Source of the DNA: Rhodohalobacter sp. SW132
Lineage (GTDB): Bacteria > Bacteroidota > Rhodothermia > Balneolales > Balneolaceae
NCBI RefSeq assembly: GCF_003390325.1
Contig: NZ_QUOK01000009.1
Location: forward strand, 62,001 to 126,000
Length of the DNA stretch: 64,000 nt
Reading direction: 5' to 3'
Below the pieces are notes generated by a model. That model made no database searches. It worked only from the letters and a program-made list of their open reading frames with translations, and was not told where the DNA came from. A program made the translations under genes and the position numbers. Below, piece by piece: positions 37,677 through 46,488 of this stretch; position 1 is the stretch's first letter; each line of letters starts with the position of its first letter.

Positions 37677-38327
37677 TTTTATTACAAAATCTGTAGATGA
37701 TCTAAAATAAGCGGAATACTTGTTTGTAGATTTTAGGTGTTGTAAAAAATCTATTTAAAGGGGGATATGTCTCTGTCAAAAGAACAACCATTAATCGGAC
37801 AACGGCCTTATCACATTTTTCGTCTGATATCTTTTTAAATATATCCGAATAACCGGATTTTGTTGCATCACAATAGATAACAGTCTTTTGAATGACCTGA
37901 TCAATCCTGTTAACCGGTTCATGATTCTTCTCAAATCACATTCAACGGACCTTGCAGGACTGCCCCGTCTGCACGCTGTTTCTGCGGGCTGATGGGTTAG
38001 CACCTATAACACAAAGCCTTCTTTGGGTACACTGCAATTTATTTGACTTACAATGAAGCTAAATCGATGAGTTATCTGCTGTGCAGAATTGGATTATGGG
38101 TTACTCATTTGATCAGTTTGTACGGACAAAACCCCTCTGTCTGTACCCCTTTTATCGGCAATTTACTGGAAAGGGTTAACTGTTTTTGGCGAGATTTTTT
38201 TATGGATTTTTTGGGTGAAATTTCTTGTGCAGTTTATGACGTGTCAAAAGAGTGTGCACCTGTTTCAACTTCCGGTCTTTTCGGTTCGGCGAACCGGGTT
38301 ATGCAGGAAATCAGTTCAACACACCTA
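37677..38327. other. Intergenic region upstream of the MBG protein gene
   Basis: About 650 bases lie between the start of the 1687-residue gene and the stop of the AAA+ ATPase gene, both on the minus strand. The part next to the MBG gene should hold its promoter. Open frames on both strands here (for example plus 38043-38348) look random in composition. No terminator or RNA gene was recognised. Confidence 0.55.
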
Positions 38328-40031
38328 TCAACGGATCTCTCTTTTTAACGCTTCCACTCGTTTAAGTACTTCATCGCGTGATAAATTCCGGAATCGTTCC
38401 GGGAGCAATCGCCGGGAGGTACATTCCGAAACCGCAACCAGGGCCTGCAGCTCAATCTCTTCGGGATAGGTGGGCGGGAGAAAATCGTATAGTACATCGT
38501 CCAGAATTTGCGGGGTAACCTCCTTGAGGCCTTCTGCCGCGGCGTGAAATTTTGCCCGCGTAAGAGCCGCTTCCATATCAGCGCCGGAATATTTTATCGT
38601 CCCTTTTTTGATCGCTTTCGGCAGGTACTCTTCGGTAAGTTTTAGCCCGGTCTTTTTTTTCATCACTTCAAAAAGCTCCACCCGTTCCTCCTCCGTTTCC
38701 GGGTGAAACAGGGCGATGTGCTCTTCTGCACGGCCCTGACGCTTCAGGTCGACTGGCATCAGGTCCGGACGGGCTGTCATCAGGAACCAGACAATTCGTC
38801 CGCGGTGATCGGTATTGCTCATAAACGTGGCAATTTGCGAAAACACCCGGCTCGATACTCCGCTGTCGCCCGATGCACTTCGATCTCCCAGGTAGGCATC
38901 GGCCTCATCAATCATCACCGCAACCGGGCTCATCGCGCGCAGCAGGCTCAAAATTTTCTCCAGGTTTCCTTCGGTTACACCCTGCCACTGGCTTCTGAAA
39001 TTTTTCAGCTTCACCATAGGAATTCCCACTTCGCCTGCAAAACTGGTCACCAAAAACGTCTTTCCGGTTCCAACAGGCCCGCAGACGAGATATCCCATCG
39101 GAATCACATCACGCCGACCTGATTTGAGGGCATCGGCCGCCAGGCGCAGATGTTTTTTTACCTCTGAATGACCGGCCACCTGGTCAAGCGTGTTGGTCGC
39201 AGGTACAAACTCCAAAAGACCATACGCCTCCTCTTCGATCATTCGCTTTTTAATCTCTGAGAGGGAATCAAACGTGATCGGCTCCTTATGCTCACTTGAG
39301 TTGGAAAGTATGCTGCGGATGCGCACCAGCCCCAGGCCGGCCGTCATCTCGGTAATCATCTCCATAGGTAAATCAGAATGAATTCCTTCGTTCTTTTTAT
39401 GCTGGGCAAGATAGGCAGAACGTTCCTCTTCATCAGGCAGCGGCACATGAATATCTGCAGTGTAGGGATGCTGAACCAGCCGCCGGTTCAGATCCGCCAT
39501 ATTTTCCGTAAGCAGAACAGTGGTGAAATCCCCGGCGAGAAAGAGTGGATCATACGCCCATTTAAGCAGGTAAACCAGTGCGTTCCGGTCTTCGGTTCCA
39601 GAGGCACCGGCGTCATTCATCGGAACAACCGTTTCGGCGTGATCGATAATCAGCGCCACGCTTTTTTTATCATTCAGCCGGGTCCGGATATACTGTTCAA
39701 GTACCGAAAATGCACCAACCGGATCTTTCGGAAGTTTTTTGCTGTAATCGGTTCCCAGGATTGTATCACGGCCGGAAAGCGCGCGGTTAAAATCAGTTTG
39801 AGATTTCTGATCCCGAAAATAGATTCCCGTTGCTCGGTCGTAGAAAAGCACAAAATCCCTGGAGCCGAAAAATTCATCGGCCAGAAACGTCTTCAGCCGG
39901 TCGAACCGGTTGGGAGAACTCTTCACCCTCACCATATCGTGTACATTGCCATGAACGATAAACTGGTTCAGCGTACGGCTGAGGTATTTCTTGGCAAAGC
40001 GGGACGCCCATTCGGGATATTGTTCCAGCAT
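38328..40031 (-). CDS. Two-domain AAA+ ATPase, Ycf46-like, with degenerate first domain
   Basis: This cytoplasmic protein has 567 residues. The N-terminal half keeps traces of a AAA fold (VALIIDHAETVVP at about 125-137 as a Walker B relic, TTVLLTEN at 170-177) but has no Walker A. This is the arrangement known from Ycf46-type proteins. The C-terminal domain looks active: Walker A GPVGTGKT (318-325), Walker B VAVMIDEAD (370-378), sensor TAR (419-421) and an arginine finger in KRQGRAEEH (Arg 434). A helical lid follows. The gene is the last of a minus-strand run (PspA, two coiled-coil proteins, enoyl-CoA hydratase, CNNM protein, this). Snf7/PspA-family proteins are ESCRT-III relatives and often work with AAA ATPases, so a remodelling role on PspA polymers is attractive but inferred. 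Confidence 0.82.
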   Translation of the reverse strand: MLEQYPEWASRFAKKYLSRTLNQFIVHGNVHDMVRVKSSPNRFDRLKTFLADEFFGSRDFVLFYDRATGIYFRDQKSQTDFNRALSGRDTILGTDYSKKLPKDPVGAFSVLEQYIRTRLNDKKSVALIIDHAETVVPMNDAGASGTEDRNALVYLLKWAYDPLFLAGDFTTVLLTENMADLNRRLVQHPYTADIHVPLPDEEERSAYLAQHKKNEGIHSDLPMEMITEMTAGLGLVRIRSILSNSSEHKEPITFDSLSEIKKRMIEEEAYGLLEFVPATNTLDQVAGHSEVKKHLRLAADALKSGRRDVIPMGYLVCGPVGTGKTFLVTSFAGEVGIPMVKLKNFRSQWQGVTEGNLEKILSLLRAMSPVAVMIDEADAYLGDRSASGDSGVSSRVFSQIATFMSNTDHRGRIVWFLMTARPDLMPVDLKRQGRAEEHIALFHPETEEERVELFEVMKKKTGLKLTEEYLPKAIKKGTIKYSGADMEAALTRAKFHAAAEGLKEVTPQILDDVLYDFLPPTYPEEIELQALVAVSECTSRRLLPERFRNLSRDEVLKRVEALKREIR

Positions 40032-40069
40032 GATTCTTTCGCTTTAATTTTTGGGTTGATTTCCGGCTG

Positions 40070-41350
40070 CTACTCAGGATCTTTCAGCATCAGTTTCACC
40101 GTATCCAGCCGGTTTGGAGTAGCTTTACTGATGATAAATTTATTTCCCTGGATAAAAAGCTCTTCATTCACCTTTGGAATCCGCCCGATGTGATTGATGA
40201 TATAACCTGCAACCGTTTCAAACTCATCACTGTTTTCTTTCAGGTTAATTTCGGGAAATTTCTCCTGCAGTTCTTCCAGGTCAACGTTTCCACTCAGAAC
40301 AAAGGTGTTTTCGTTGATTCGTTTCACATATTCATCTTCCTGATCGTACTCATCCTGAATATCCCCGACAACCTCTTCAATCAGGTCTTCAATTGTAACC
40401 ATGCCGGCGGTTCCGCCATACTCATCAATCACAATAGCTACGGAGCTATTGCTCTGCCGGAATTCCGCAAGCAGATCTTTCGATTTTTTGCTGGATGGAA
40501 TCAACTTAACCGGGCGGATAATGTCGGCAATCGTCTTTGGCGAATCGAATAAATCATAGGCAAACACCACCCCGGTTATGTCATCAATATTATCCTGGTA
40601 GACCGGAATTTTGGAATAACCTGACGCGATAAATGTTTTTTGAATTTCATCAATAGTGGCGTTCTGATCAATTGCAACCATCTCCGTACGCGGTACCATG
40701 GTCTCCTTCACACGCTTGTTTGAGAGTTCCAGTACGTTATGCAGAATCTGTGAATCTTCCTGGTCGAAATTCTCACCGCCTCCTGTATCGCGGAGCTCTT
40801 TGAGGATCATCTCTACATCCTGCCTACGGAATACTTTTTCACTTCGCTCGGTGCCGCTTTTCAGCATACGGATTAAAAAGCCTGATGCGGAGTTTGCAAG
40901 AGAGATAAGCGGACGCAAAACAACGTTGAGAAACCGAAGGGGTACGGCAACCACTTTTACCATAAAATCGGCCTGGATCCGGAAAATCGCCTTCGGGATA
41001 ATCTCGCCAAAAATCATAATTACAAGCGATGCGATAATCGTCTGAATAAGAAGAACAACAGCTGTTGACGGATATACGCCAGCCCAGGATTCATAAAAAG
41101 TGCGGACCGGTTCAAGCAGGTAAATTGCCATCAATGTTGCATAAAGAACATTAATGATGTTATTGCCTACGAGTGTTGTGGTGAGAAAGGTTTCCGGCTT
41201 TTCGTTAAAAAAAGCAAGTGAACGGGAGACCAGCGAGCCTTTGCGGCTTTCAATCTCAAGTTTTAGCCGGTTTGCCGAAACGAAGGCAATTTCCGAACCC
41301 GAGAAGAACGCGCTCGCCATGATTGTCAGTATGATGATCAGGAATTCCAA
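40070..41350 (-). CDS. CNNM/CorC (HlyC) family transporter-associated membrane protein
   Basis: This 426-residue inner-membrane protein has an N-terminal CNNM (DUF21) domain with about four hydrophobic segments (ASAFFSGSEIAFVSANRLKLE, then TTTLVGNNIINVLYATLMA and MIFGEIIPKAIFR). Two CBS domains come next (VKETMVPRTEMVAIDQ, YSKIPVYQDNIDDITGVVFAYDL). The C-terminal CorC/HlyC domain starts near VAIVIDEYGGTAGMVTIEDLIEEVVGDIQDE. Family members take part in Mg2+/Co2+ efflux or homeostasis. The start is a TTG at 41350. The next ATG, ten codons in, would remove part of the first membrane helix, so the TTG is preferred. It precedes the AAA+ gene by 38 bases and follows the enoyl-CoA hydratase gene after 130 bases. 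Confidence 0.88.
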   Translation of the reverse strand: MEFLIIILTIMASAFFSGSEIAFVSANRLKLEIESRKGSLVSRSLAFFNEKPETFLTTTLVGNNIINVLYATLMAIYLLEPVRTFYESWAGVYPSTAVVLLIQTIIASLVIMIFGEIIPKAIFRIQADFMVKVVAVPLRFLNVVLRPLISLANSASGFLIRMLKSGTERSEKVFRRQDVEMILKELRDTGGGENFDQEDSQILHNVLELSNKRVKETMVPRTEMVAIDQNATIDEIQKTFIASGYSKIPVYQDNIDDITGVVFAYDLFDSPKTIADIIRPVKLIPSSKKSKDLLAEFRQSNSSVAIVIDEYGGTAGMVTIEDLIEEVVGDIQDEYDQEDEYVKRINENTFVLSGNVDLEELQEKFPEINLKENSDEFETVAGYIINHIGRIPKVNEELFIQGNKFIISKATPNRLDTVKLMLKDPE

Positions 41351-41480
41351 AAATCGGTATCAGGCAACGTGAATATTAATACATACGAAACGGTTAAGAT
41401 AAAAAGAATTCGCCCCAACTCTCTGCCCGTTTTACGGTTTAGAATGCACGGGTAGATTCTTTTCAAAATTTCTTGTTGGA

Positions 41481-42257
41481 TCACTTTCCTTTGAAATCAG
41501 GTTTCCGTTTTTCGAGGAATGCAGATGTTCCTTCTTTAAAATCTTCTGTTTCGCATAATTTTCCGAATATTTCCGATTCTTTTTTAAATCCCGATGTGGA
41601 GTCTGCCGCATGAATCGCCTCTATCGCTCCTGAAACGGCAACCGGGCCATTTTTGAAAATTTTCTTCAATAGTTCTTCGGCTACAGAATCCGCATCCTCA
41701 TCAACACGGTTCAGCAGGCCAAAATTGAGTGCCTCCTCGGCTTTAATTTGTCTTCCGGTAAGAATAAGATCTGCAGCACGCGCCTGACCGATCAATTTTG
41801 TCATCCTCTGGGTGCCGCCATATCCGGGAATCAGCCCCAGGGAAACTTCCGGCAGGCCAAAAACGGCATTTGGTGTTCCCACTCTCATATGTGCCGAGAG
41901 CGCGAGTTCTGTTCCGCCGCCCAGTGCATATCCATCCACCACGGCAATTACCGGTTTGGATGAGCTTTCAATTTTCTGAAAAATCTGCTGCCCTTTTTCC
42001 GATGCCGCGGTTCCGCTCTCCCGGTTCAGCCCTGACAGCTCCGAGATATCAGCTCCTGCAACAAACGCTTTATCCCCTGAACCATTCAGGACTACACCTT
42101 TCACCGCTTTATCACCGGCAATCTGATCAAAGGCCCGATCCAGCTCATCCAAAACTGCGTTGTTGAGAGCATTCAGTTTTTTGGGACGGTTGATTGTAAG
42201 GTGGGCAATTCCGTTTGAATCCGTCGATAGTTCAATCGTTTCGTAATTGGCAGACAT
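41481..42257 (-). CDS. Enoyl-CoA hydratase/isomerase family protein
   Basis: This cytoplasmic crotonase-fold enzyme of 258 residues should hydrate trans-2-enoyl-CoA in fatty-acid or amino-acid breakdown. The oxyanion-hole segments are visible (KAFVAGADISEL and GYALGGGTELAL). Both catalytic glutamates of true hydratases are present, one in GGGTELAL and one in FGLPEVSLG, followed by PGYGGTQRM. The length is standard for the family. It starts seven bases after the membrane coiled-coil gene of the PspA cluster, so it is likely co-transcribed with it. That is an unusual neighbour for a beta-oxidation enzyme and may be simple read-through linkage, or a link to membrane lipid turnover. Confidence 0.88.
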   Translation of the reverse strand: MSANYETIELSTDSNGIAHLTINRPKKLNALNNAVLDELDRAFDQIAGDKAVKGVVLNGSGDKAFVAGADISELSGLNRESGTAASEKGQQIFQKIESSSKPVIAVVDGYALGGGTELALSAHMRVGTPNAVFGLPEVSLGLIPGYGGTQRMTKLIGQARAADLILTGRQIKAEEALNFGLLNRVDEDADSVAEELLKKIFKNGPVAVSGAIEAIHAADSTSGFKKESEIFGKLCETEDFKEGTSAFLEKRKPDFKGK

Positions 42258-42264
42258 AGAAAAT

Positions 42265-43143
42265 TTATTTTACGTTTTGTTCCGTTCGTTTATGAAGTTC
42301 TTCCGCCTCTTTTCGCAATTCGGCGAGTTCCAGCTCCTGGTCGAGCTCCTCAAAACCGGGCAGAAGGCTGCGGTCCAGCTCTTCAATAATCGTTGTGGCT
42401 TCCTCCATCTCCTCAAGCAGATGATCGAGTTTGTTGCCCACATCCTCCGCATTCGGCATGGTCATCGACTGTTCGTAGATAAACCGCGTGGCATCCTCGA
42501 TGGTTTCGAGATGAGTTTCGCAGATGAGATATTTTTCTTTGGCTACATCAAACTTATTCAGCCGCTTGCGTAAAATTTTCACTCTTCGCTCTTTCGTATC
42601 ACGCAGCCGTTTCGACTCAATTTCGCTGATCTGATCCTCCTGCAACTTCACTTCATTTTTCAGCTCTTCCTCCACTTCTGAATTCATGTAGATCTGGTAG
42701 CGGCGGTACATATCCAGCAGCGTAAGGTACGTATTCAGTAAATCATCAAGTTTCTTTTCGATATGTTCAAGAACTCCCTGCGAACTGTAGGGCAGCGACT
42801 GAAAATTACTTTTCACCTCAGAAGCGATGTGTTTAAGCACCAAAAACCGTTTTTGTGAACGCACATCCAGCTGATAGAAAATGGCTTTATCGCCTTCATC
42901 GTCCAGCTTCTCTTTCTGTTTTTTGCGGATAACCGACTGCCGGTAAGAGTTCAGGTTTGGCACAACACCCAGATAGAGCAGCTCCGCTCCAAACGTAAGT
43001 GTGAGAATGGTATGCGGGGCAAGTCCGGCATCTGTGAACACAAGGGCTGAAATCGTTGCCAGAAGCAGAGATACCAGGTTTACAGGATGCAAAAACGCTT
43101 CCCGTGTAAAATTTATGGAGGATGATTTATCGTCTTTTGCCAT
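42265..43143 (-). CDS. Membrane-anchored coiled-coil protein of the PspA locus
   Basis: This 292-residue protein belongs to no family I can name. Near the N-terminus are two adjacent hydrophobic segments (PVNLVSLLLATISALVFTDAG and ILTLTFGAELLYLGVVP, about residues 20-65), a likely membrane hairpin. The rest is highly charged and helical, with long coiled-coil stretches (SEVEEELKNEVKLQEDQISEIESKRL and an acidic C-terminal region rich in Glu and Leu). The cytoplasmic part may dock PspA or the small coiled-coil protein to the membrane, a role comparable to PspB/PspC but without sequence similarity that I can see. It is third in a tight run: 12 bases after the 143-residue gene and 7 before the hydratase gene. 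Confidence 0.7.
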   Translation of the reverse strand: MAKDDKSSSINFTREAFLHPVNLVSLLLATISALVFTDAGLAPHTILTLTFGAELLYLGVVPNLNSYRQSVIRKKQKEKLDDEGDKAIFYQLDVRSQKRFLVLKHIASEVKSNFQSLPYSSQGVLEHIEKKLDDLLNTYLTLLDMYRRYQIYMNSEVEEELKNEVKLQEDQISEIESKRLRDTKERRVKILRKRLNKFDVAKEKYLICETHLETIEDATRFIYEQSMTMPNAEDVGNKLDHLLEEMEEATTIIEELDRSLLPGFEELDQELELAELRKEAEELHKRTEQNVK

Positions 43144-43155
43144 GATTTCGCTTTT

Positions 43156-43587
43156 TTATTGCTCCCGGTTTTCACTGTCTTCACGGTCGGGTCCAACCGT
43201 TTTCTTTACCTGCAACTGCTCTGCCTGTTCTTCCAGATCATCATAGAGCATCCCCATTTCCCGTTTAATCTGTTGCAGCGACTCTTTCGCTTTCTGCTTT
43301 TTGAGCTCTTCATCTCGCTCCGCCTCCAGTTCAGCGTCGGAGTTGATCAGGTCGTCCATCGCCAGATCAAGCCGGGCTTCGATGGAAGCCATTTTGTATC
43401 GCACTTTTCCGAGAAATTCATCTACTGAACCAAGCAGTTCATCTGACTGCATCTGCCGGAGGGCATCTGATGCTTTTTTAGCATACCGGGAGCTTCGAAG
43501 TTTTTCGCTCGTATCACGGATTTTGCGATAGTGATCTTTGTACTCCTCCTTTAAACGCTCCCGTTCTTCACGGCTCGACTCACTCAT
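43156..43587 (-). CDS. Small coiled-coil protein of the PspA locus
   Basis: This 143-residue, almost entirely helical, highly charged protein has no signal peptide and no membrane segment. An arginine/lysine-rich first third (REERERLKEEYKDHYRKIRD) is followed by a central part with MASIEARLDLAMDDLINSDAELEAER, whose pattern recalls the later helices of PspA (EARMEIALDSVD in the neighbour). A glutamine/glutamate-rich C-terminus ends in acidic residues. It may be a shortened PspA/Snf7 relative or a binding partner of one. The gene lies six bases after the pspA stop and twelve before the membrane coiled-coil gene, so the three are surely one operon. No function is established. Confidence 0.7.
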   Translation of the reverse strand: MSESSREERERLKEEYKDHYRKIRDTSEKLRSSRYAKKASDALRQMQSDELLGSVDEFLGKVRYKMASIEARLDLAMDDLINSDAELEAERDEELKKQKAKESLQQIKREMGMLYDDLEEQAEQLQVKKTVGPDREDSENREQ

Positions 43588-43593
43588 GGCGTG

Positions 43594-44355
43594 TTACGAT
43601 TTGGTTCGGTCTTTTTTACCAACCGTTTTGCCTGCTTCAGGCTCCTGGGTTGACTCCTCATCAATAGAGATACTTTTTTCGCTGCTTTTCACACTCTTGC
43701 CCATCTCCTGCTTAAACTGGTTAACAAGCTCCTGTGCTCGCAGTTTTTCGGCATTAGCCTCGATCTCCATCGTTTCGGTATCCACGCTGTCGAGCGCAAT
43801 TTCCATCCGGGCCTCATTTTTGGCCGTCTGTTCATTCAGTCGGTTCAGCATCTCACTGTGGGTCTGATCCATCCCGCCCATTTCGAATGATTCGAGCGTA
43901 TCGGCAACTTTGGCCTGCCACTCTGCCCGTTCACTGGCTCGCAAGGCTTCCCGTGCCTCCTTAATTTTCCTGTCTTTTTCGCGCATAAACGCTTTTTTCA
44001 CCTTTTGCGCTTTCTCATACGCCTGCTCGGCAAATTTCAGCTGCTCGTGTGAGTGCTCCAGGTTTTCACGCGTTTTTTCGAGCTGAAGCGCATACCCCTG
44101 CGCCAGGTCATCGCGGTCGGCATTGATCGCCGATTTTATCTTTGATGTGATATCCGATATCGCCTTTTCGTAGCGGTCCACCTCTTTTCGAAGCATCACC
44201 ACGTTGGCCTTCACCGTTGCGATATTTTCATTCATCTGCGGTATCTGATCATTCAGCTCCCTGATGTTCTGTTCCAGGATCAGCTTCGGGTTCTCCATGG
44301 AATTTACCATACCGCCAAACATCGATCGTATTGCTCTTATTAATCTGTCAAACAT
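43594..44355 (-). CDS. PspA/IM30 (Vipp1) family protein
   Basis: This 253-residue helical protein belongs to the PspA/IM30 family, bacterial relatives of ESCRT-III that form rods or rings and bind stressed membranes. The N-terminal amphipathic helix (FDRLIRAIRSMFGGMVNSMENP) is characteristic, followed by KLILEQNIRELNDQIPQMNENIATVKANVVMLRKEVDRYE and a long alpha-helical hairpin. The C-terminal 40 residues form a polar, Ser/Lys/Glu-rich tail. It is the first gene of the run with two coiled-coil proteins and an enoyl-CoA hydratase; a CNNM protein and an AAA+ ATPase follow on the same strand. No sigma-54 promoter or PspF gene was seen, so control probably differs from the enterobacterial Psp system. 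Confidence 0.9.
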   Translation of the reverse strand: MFDRLIRAIRSMFGGMVNSMENPKLILEQNIRELNDQIPQMNENIATVKANVVMLRKEVDRYEKAISDITSKIKSAINADRDDLAQGYALQLEKTRENLEHSHEQLKFAEQAYEKAQKVKKAFMREKDRKIKEAREALRASERAEWQAKVADTLESFEMGGMDQTHSEMLNRLNEQTAKNEARMEIALDSVDTETMEIEANAEKLRAQELVNQFKQEMGKSVKSSEKSISIDEESTQEPEAGKTVGKKDRTKS

Positions 44356-44479
44356 AGTACTTTTTTATTTGTGCCCGTTATTGTGTGACAATCCACTGAC
44401 TTCTCAAATTCTGCTGTCTGCTGGTACAGATTACAGCTCGGATTTATAAACACGTTTACTTTTTTAAAGGTTTTGTATC

Positions 44480-44502
44480 AGATGCAACGAATTGCACATC
44501 TG
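44480..44502 (-). terminator. Hairpin directly after the nucleoside phosphorylase stop codon
   Basis: Immediately past the TAG stop, the minus strand reads CAGATG-T-GCAA, TTCG, TTGCATCTG. This gives a nine-pair stem with one bulged base and a TTCG loop. No uninterrupted T-run follows (GATACAAAACC), so it may be a weak or Rho-aided terminator, or a 3' stabilising structure. Confidence 0.4.
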
Positions 44503-45861
44503 CTATCTTGTTATATAATCGTGAACACCGTCTTTATCAACCCTGTTCGCTATTTGAGTAATTTTTTCCGGGGATGTTTCAGACAACGTGATCGCGCGGA
44601 TCATTTCATCCTTACATTCGGGGATCATCGACTTCTTGTTCGTGTGCAGCTCTGCTAATGTTTCATTTTCTTCAATATAATCCCCAACTTTTTTGTGAAG
44701 CAGGAATCCTGCGGCTGGATCCACGTCATCATCTTTAGCCCGGCGGCCTGCTCCAAGTTCGAGTGACACCATCCCCATCGCAAAAGCATCCATTTCCTTA
44801 ATATAACCGCTTTTTGATGAAATCACCGGTTCGATATGATCCGCTTTCGGATACGTTTCCGGGTTTTCAATCACACCGGTATCCCCATCGTGCGCCTTCA
44901 CAATGCTTACCCATTTTTTAAACGCAGAGCCATCTTTCACAGACGCCCGGCTTTTCTCAATACCTTCTTCAACGGTTGAAGCTTTCTTGCCAAGGTAGAT
45001 CATCGTACCTGCCAGCAGGTGCGTGATTTCCATCGCATCGTCAGGTCCGTTTCCCTGCAGCCCGTCGATGCTCTCTTTCACCTCAAGCCAGTTACCAACA
45101 GCGTACCCGAGCGGCTGCTCCATATTGGTGAGATAGGCGATGGTTTCTTTGCCAAACTGTTCGCCAATACCGACCAGCGTTTCAGCGAGGCGGATGGCAT
45201 CCTCTTTTTTCTTCATAAATGCGCCCGATCCAAATTTCACATCCAGCACCAGCGCATCAATTCCTTCAGCCAGTTTTTTGCTCATAATGCTCCCGGCAAT
45301 CAGCGGAATCGATTCCACCGTTGCAGTCACATCGCGAAGAGCGTACAGCCTTTTATCAGCCGGGGCGATCTCTTCTGTCTGCCCCGCAAGCACCATCTGC
45401 TCTTGTTCCAGGATTTCCCGGTATCGCTCAAGGGTGATATCAACGGTGAATCCCGGAATGGATTCCAGCTTATCGAGAGTTCCGCCGGTGTGCCCCAGTC
45501 CGCGTCCGGAAATCATGGGAACGGGAACGCCGCATGACGCCACAATGGGGGCAAGAATCAGCGACAATTTATCTCCAACGCCGCCGGTGGAATGTTTATC
45601 AACTTTTACGCCGGGAATATCGCTCAGATCAAGCACGATACCGCTGTGCAGCATGGAGCGGGTTAAAGCCGCCGCCTCCTCATCGTTCAACCCGTTCAGA
45701 AATGACGCCATCAAAAAAGCGCTCATCTGGTAATCGGGCAGCCGGTCTTCCGTATAAGCTTTTATTAAATCCTGAATTTCCCCATCCGTGAGTTCAAGTC
45801 CATCTCTTTTTTTGCGAATCAGTGATACCGGGTTGATATCTTTTACGCTCATATCGTTCAT
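44503..45861 (-). CDS. Pyrimidine-nucleoside / thymidine phosphorylase
   Basis: This 452-residue cytoplasmic enzyme cleaves thymidine, or pyrimidine nucleosides in general, with phosphate to the base and (deoxy)ribose 1-phosphate. Family motifs are clear: the N-terminal alpha domain (LIRKKRDGLELTDGEIQDLI, MSAFLMASFLNGL) and the signature VDKHSTGGVGDKLSLILAP. Further on are SGRGLGHTGGTLDKLESIPGF, SLPLIAGSIMSKK-like text and LDVKFGSGAFMK. The C-terminal barrel-sandwich region ends normally. The length and the KHSTGGVGDK form fit both DeoA and Pdp, so I do not choose between them. The gene is on the same strand as pspA, with a 147-base gap and a hairpin between, and is probably separately transcribed. 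Confidence 0.93.
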   Translation of the reverse strand: MNDMSVKDINPVSLIRKKRDGLELTDGEIQDLIKAYTEDRLPDYQMSAFLMASFLNGLNDEEAAALTRSMLHSGIVLDLSDIPGVKVDKHSTGGVGDKLSLILAPIVASCGVPVPMISGRGLGHTGGTLDKLESIPGFTVDITLERYREILEQEQMVLAGQTEEIAPADKRLYALRDVTATVESIPLIAGSIMSKKLAEGIDALVLDVKFGSGAFMKKKEDAIRLAETLVGIGEQFGKETIAYLTNMEQPLGYAVGNWLEVKESIDGLQGNGPDDAMEITHLLAGTMIYLGKKASTVEEGIEKSRASVKDGSAFKKWVSIVKAHDGDTGVIENPETYPKADHIEPVISSKSGYIKEMDAFAMGMVSLELGAGRRAKDDDVDPAAGFLLHKKVGDYIEENETLAELHTNKKSMIPECKDEMIRAITLSETSPEKITQIANRVDKDGVHDYITR

Positions 45862-46488
45862 TTCATTCGAGTTTTATGCACTACGGAAAGGTAGTATTTC
45901 TGATGATTAAAAAAGAATGAAGAATAGCACCAGTCACGCTTCCTGAATATGCTCAAAACCTTAGTTCGCTTCTAAAATCAGGACCTCAAATTTCCCCCCT
46001 TAATAGAGGCTATGAGAAAATTGTTTTCCAAAGAAAATGCACGTAAATAAAGTAAGATTTCTGCCATTTTCTCAGCTCTCAAACTTTCTGACCCTCCCCC
46101 GTCCGCTCCCTATCGGGCCCTAACCGGACTTGATAGGGAGGGGAGCTTCAATACAAGCTTTCATACCTTAAAAAATAATGAATACCAACGAATGAGAGTG
46201 TAAAATCTCACAGCCTCAATAAAGGGGATCTTCATTAGAGACAAGATCCCTATGTACGCAAAGAATATGAATATACAACCTCCGCGGCTTTGCACCTCTT
46301 GCGGTAAAAAATTATTGTTACCGATTATTTGACTCTGCTTCTCTCAATTTCGGCACCACACCCTCCCTTTTCAATAGATAAATCCGGTAGAAGTTTGATT
46401 TCAAAGTTAGTACCATCCATGTAATTCATCGAATATTTTCAGGATTGAAGAAAAAATTCCGTCCGTTCTATCCATCTACTGCCCGACT
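45862..46488. other. Divergent intergenic region between the nucleoside phosphorylase and pdxB
   Basis: This 627-base region should carry both divergent promoters. It also holds a GC-rich inverted repeat at 46101-46140 in otherwise AT-rich DNA, and at 46279-46310 a stretch resembling the widespread intergenic 'CTCTGCG' repeat family. No RNA gene or reading frame was supported. Confidence 0.55.
46101..46140. repeat. GC-rich inverted repeat with possible pseudoknot layout
   Basis: A 9-bp perfect inverted repeat, CTCCCTATC (46106-46114) and GATAGGGAG (46132-46140), encloses 17 bases. A second pair, GTCCG (46101-46105) and CGGAC (46125-46129), interleaves with it in the order S1, S2, S1', S2', the topology of an H-type pseudoknot. 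It is far (about 240 bases) from the phosphorylase start and about 350 from pdxB. Function unknown; it could be a mobile intergenic element. Confidence 0.5.

Noticed and set aside
38043-38348. Plus-strand open frame of 101 codons next to the AAA+ ATPase gene
   Set aside because: Cysteine-rich random-looking composition, no recognisable domain, overlap with the 3' end of the ATPase gene, and weak start context.
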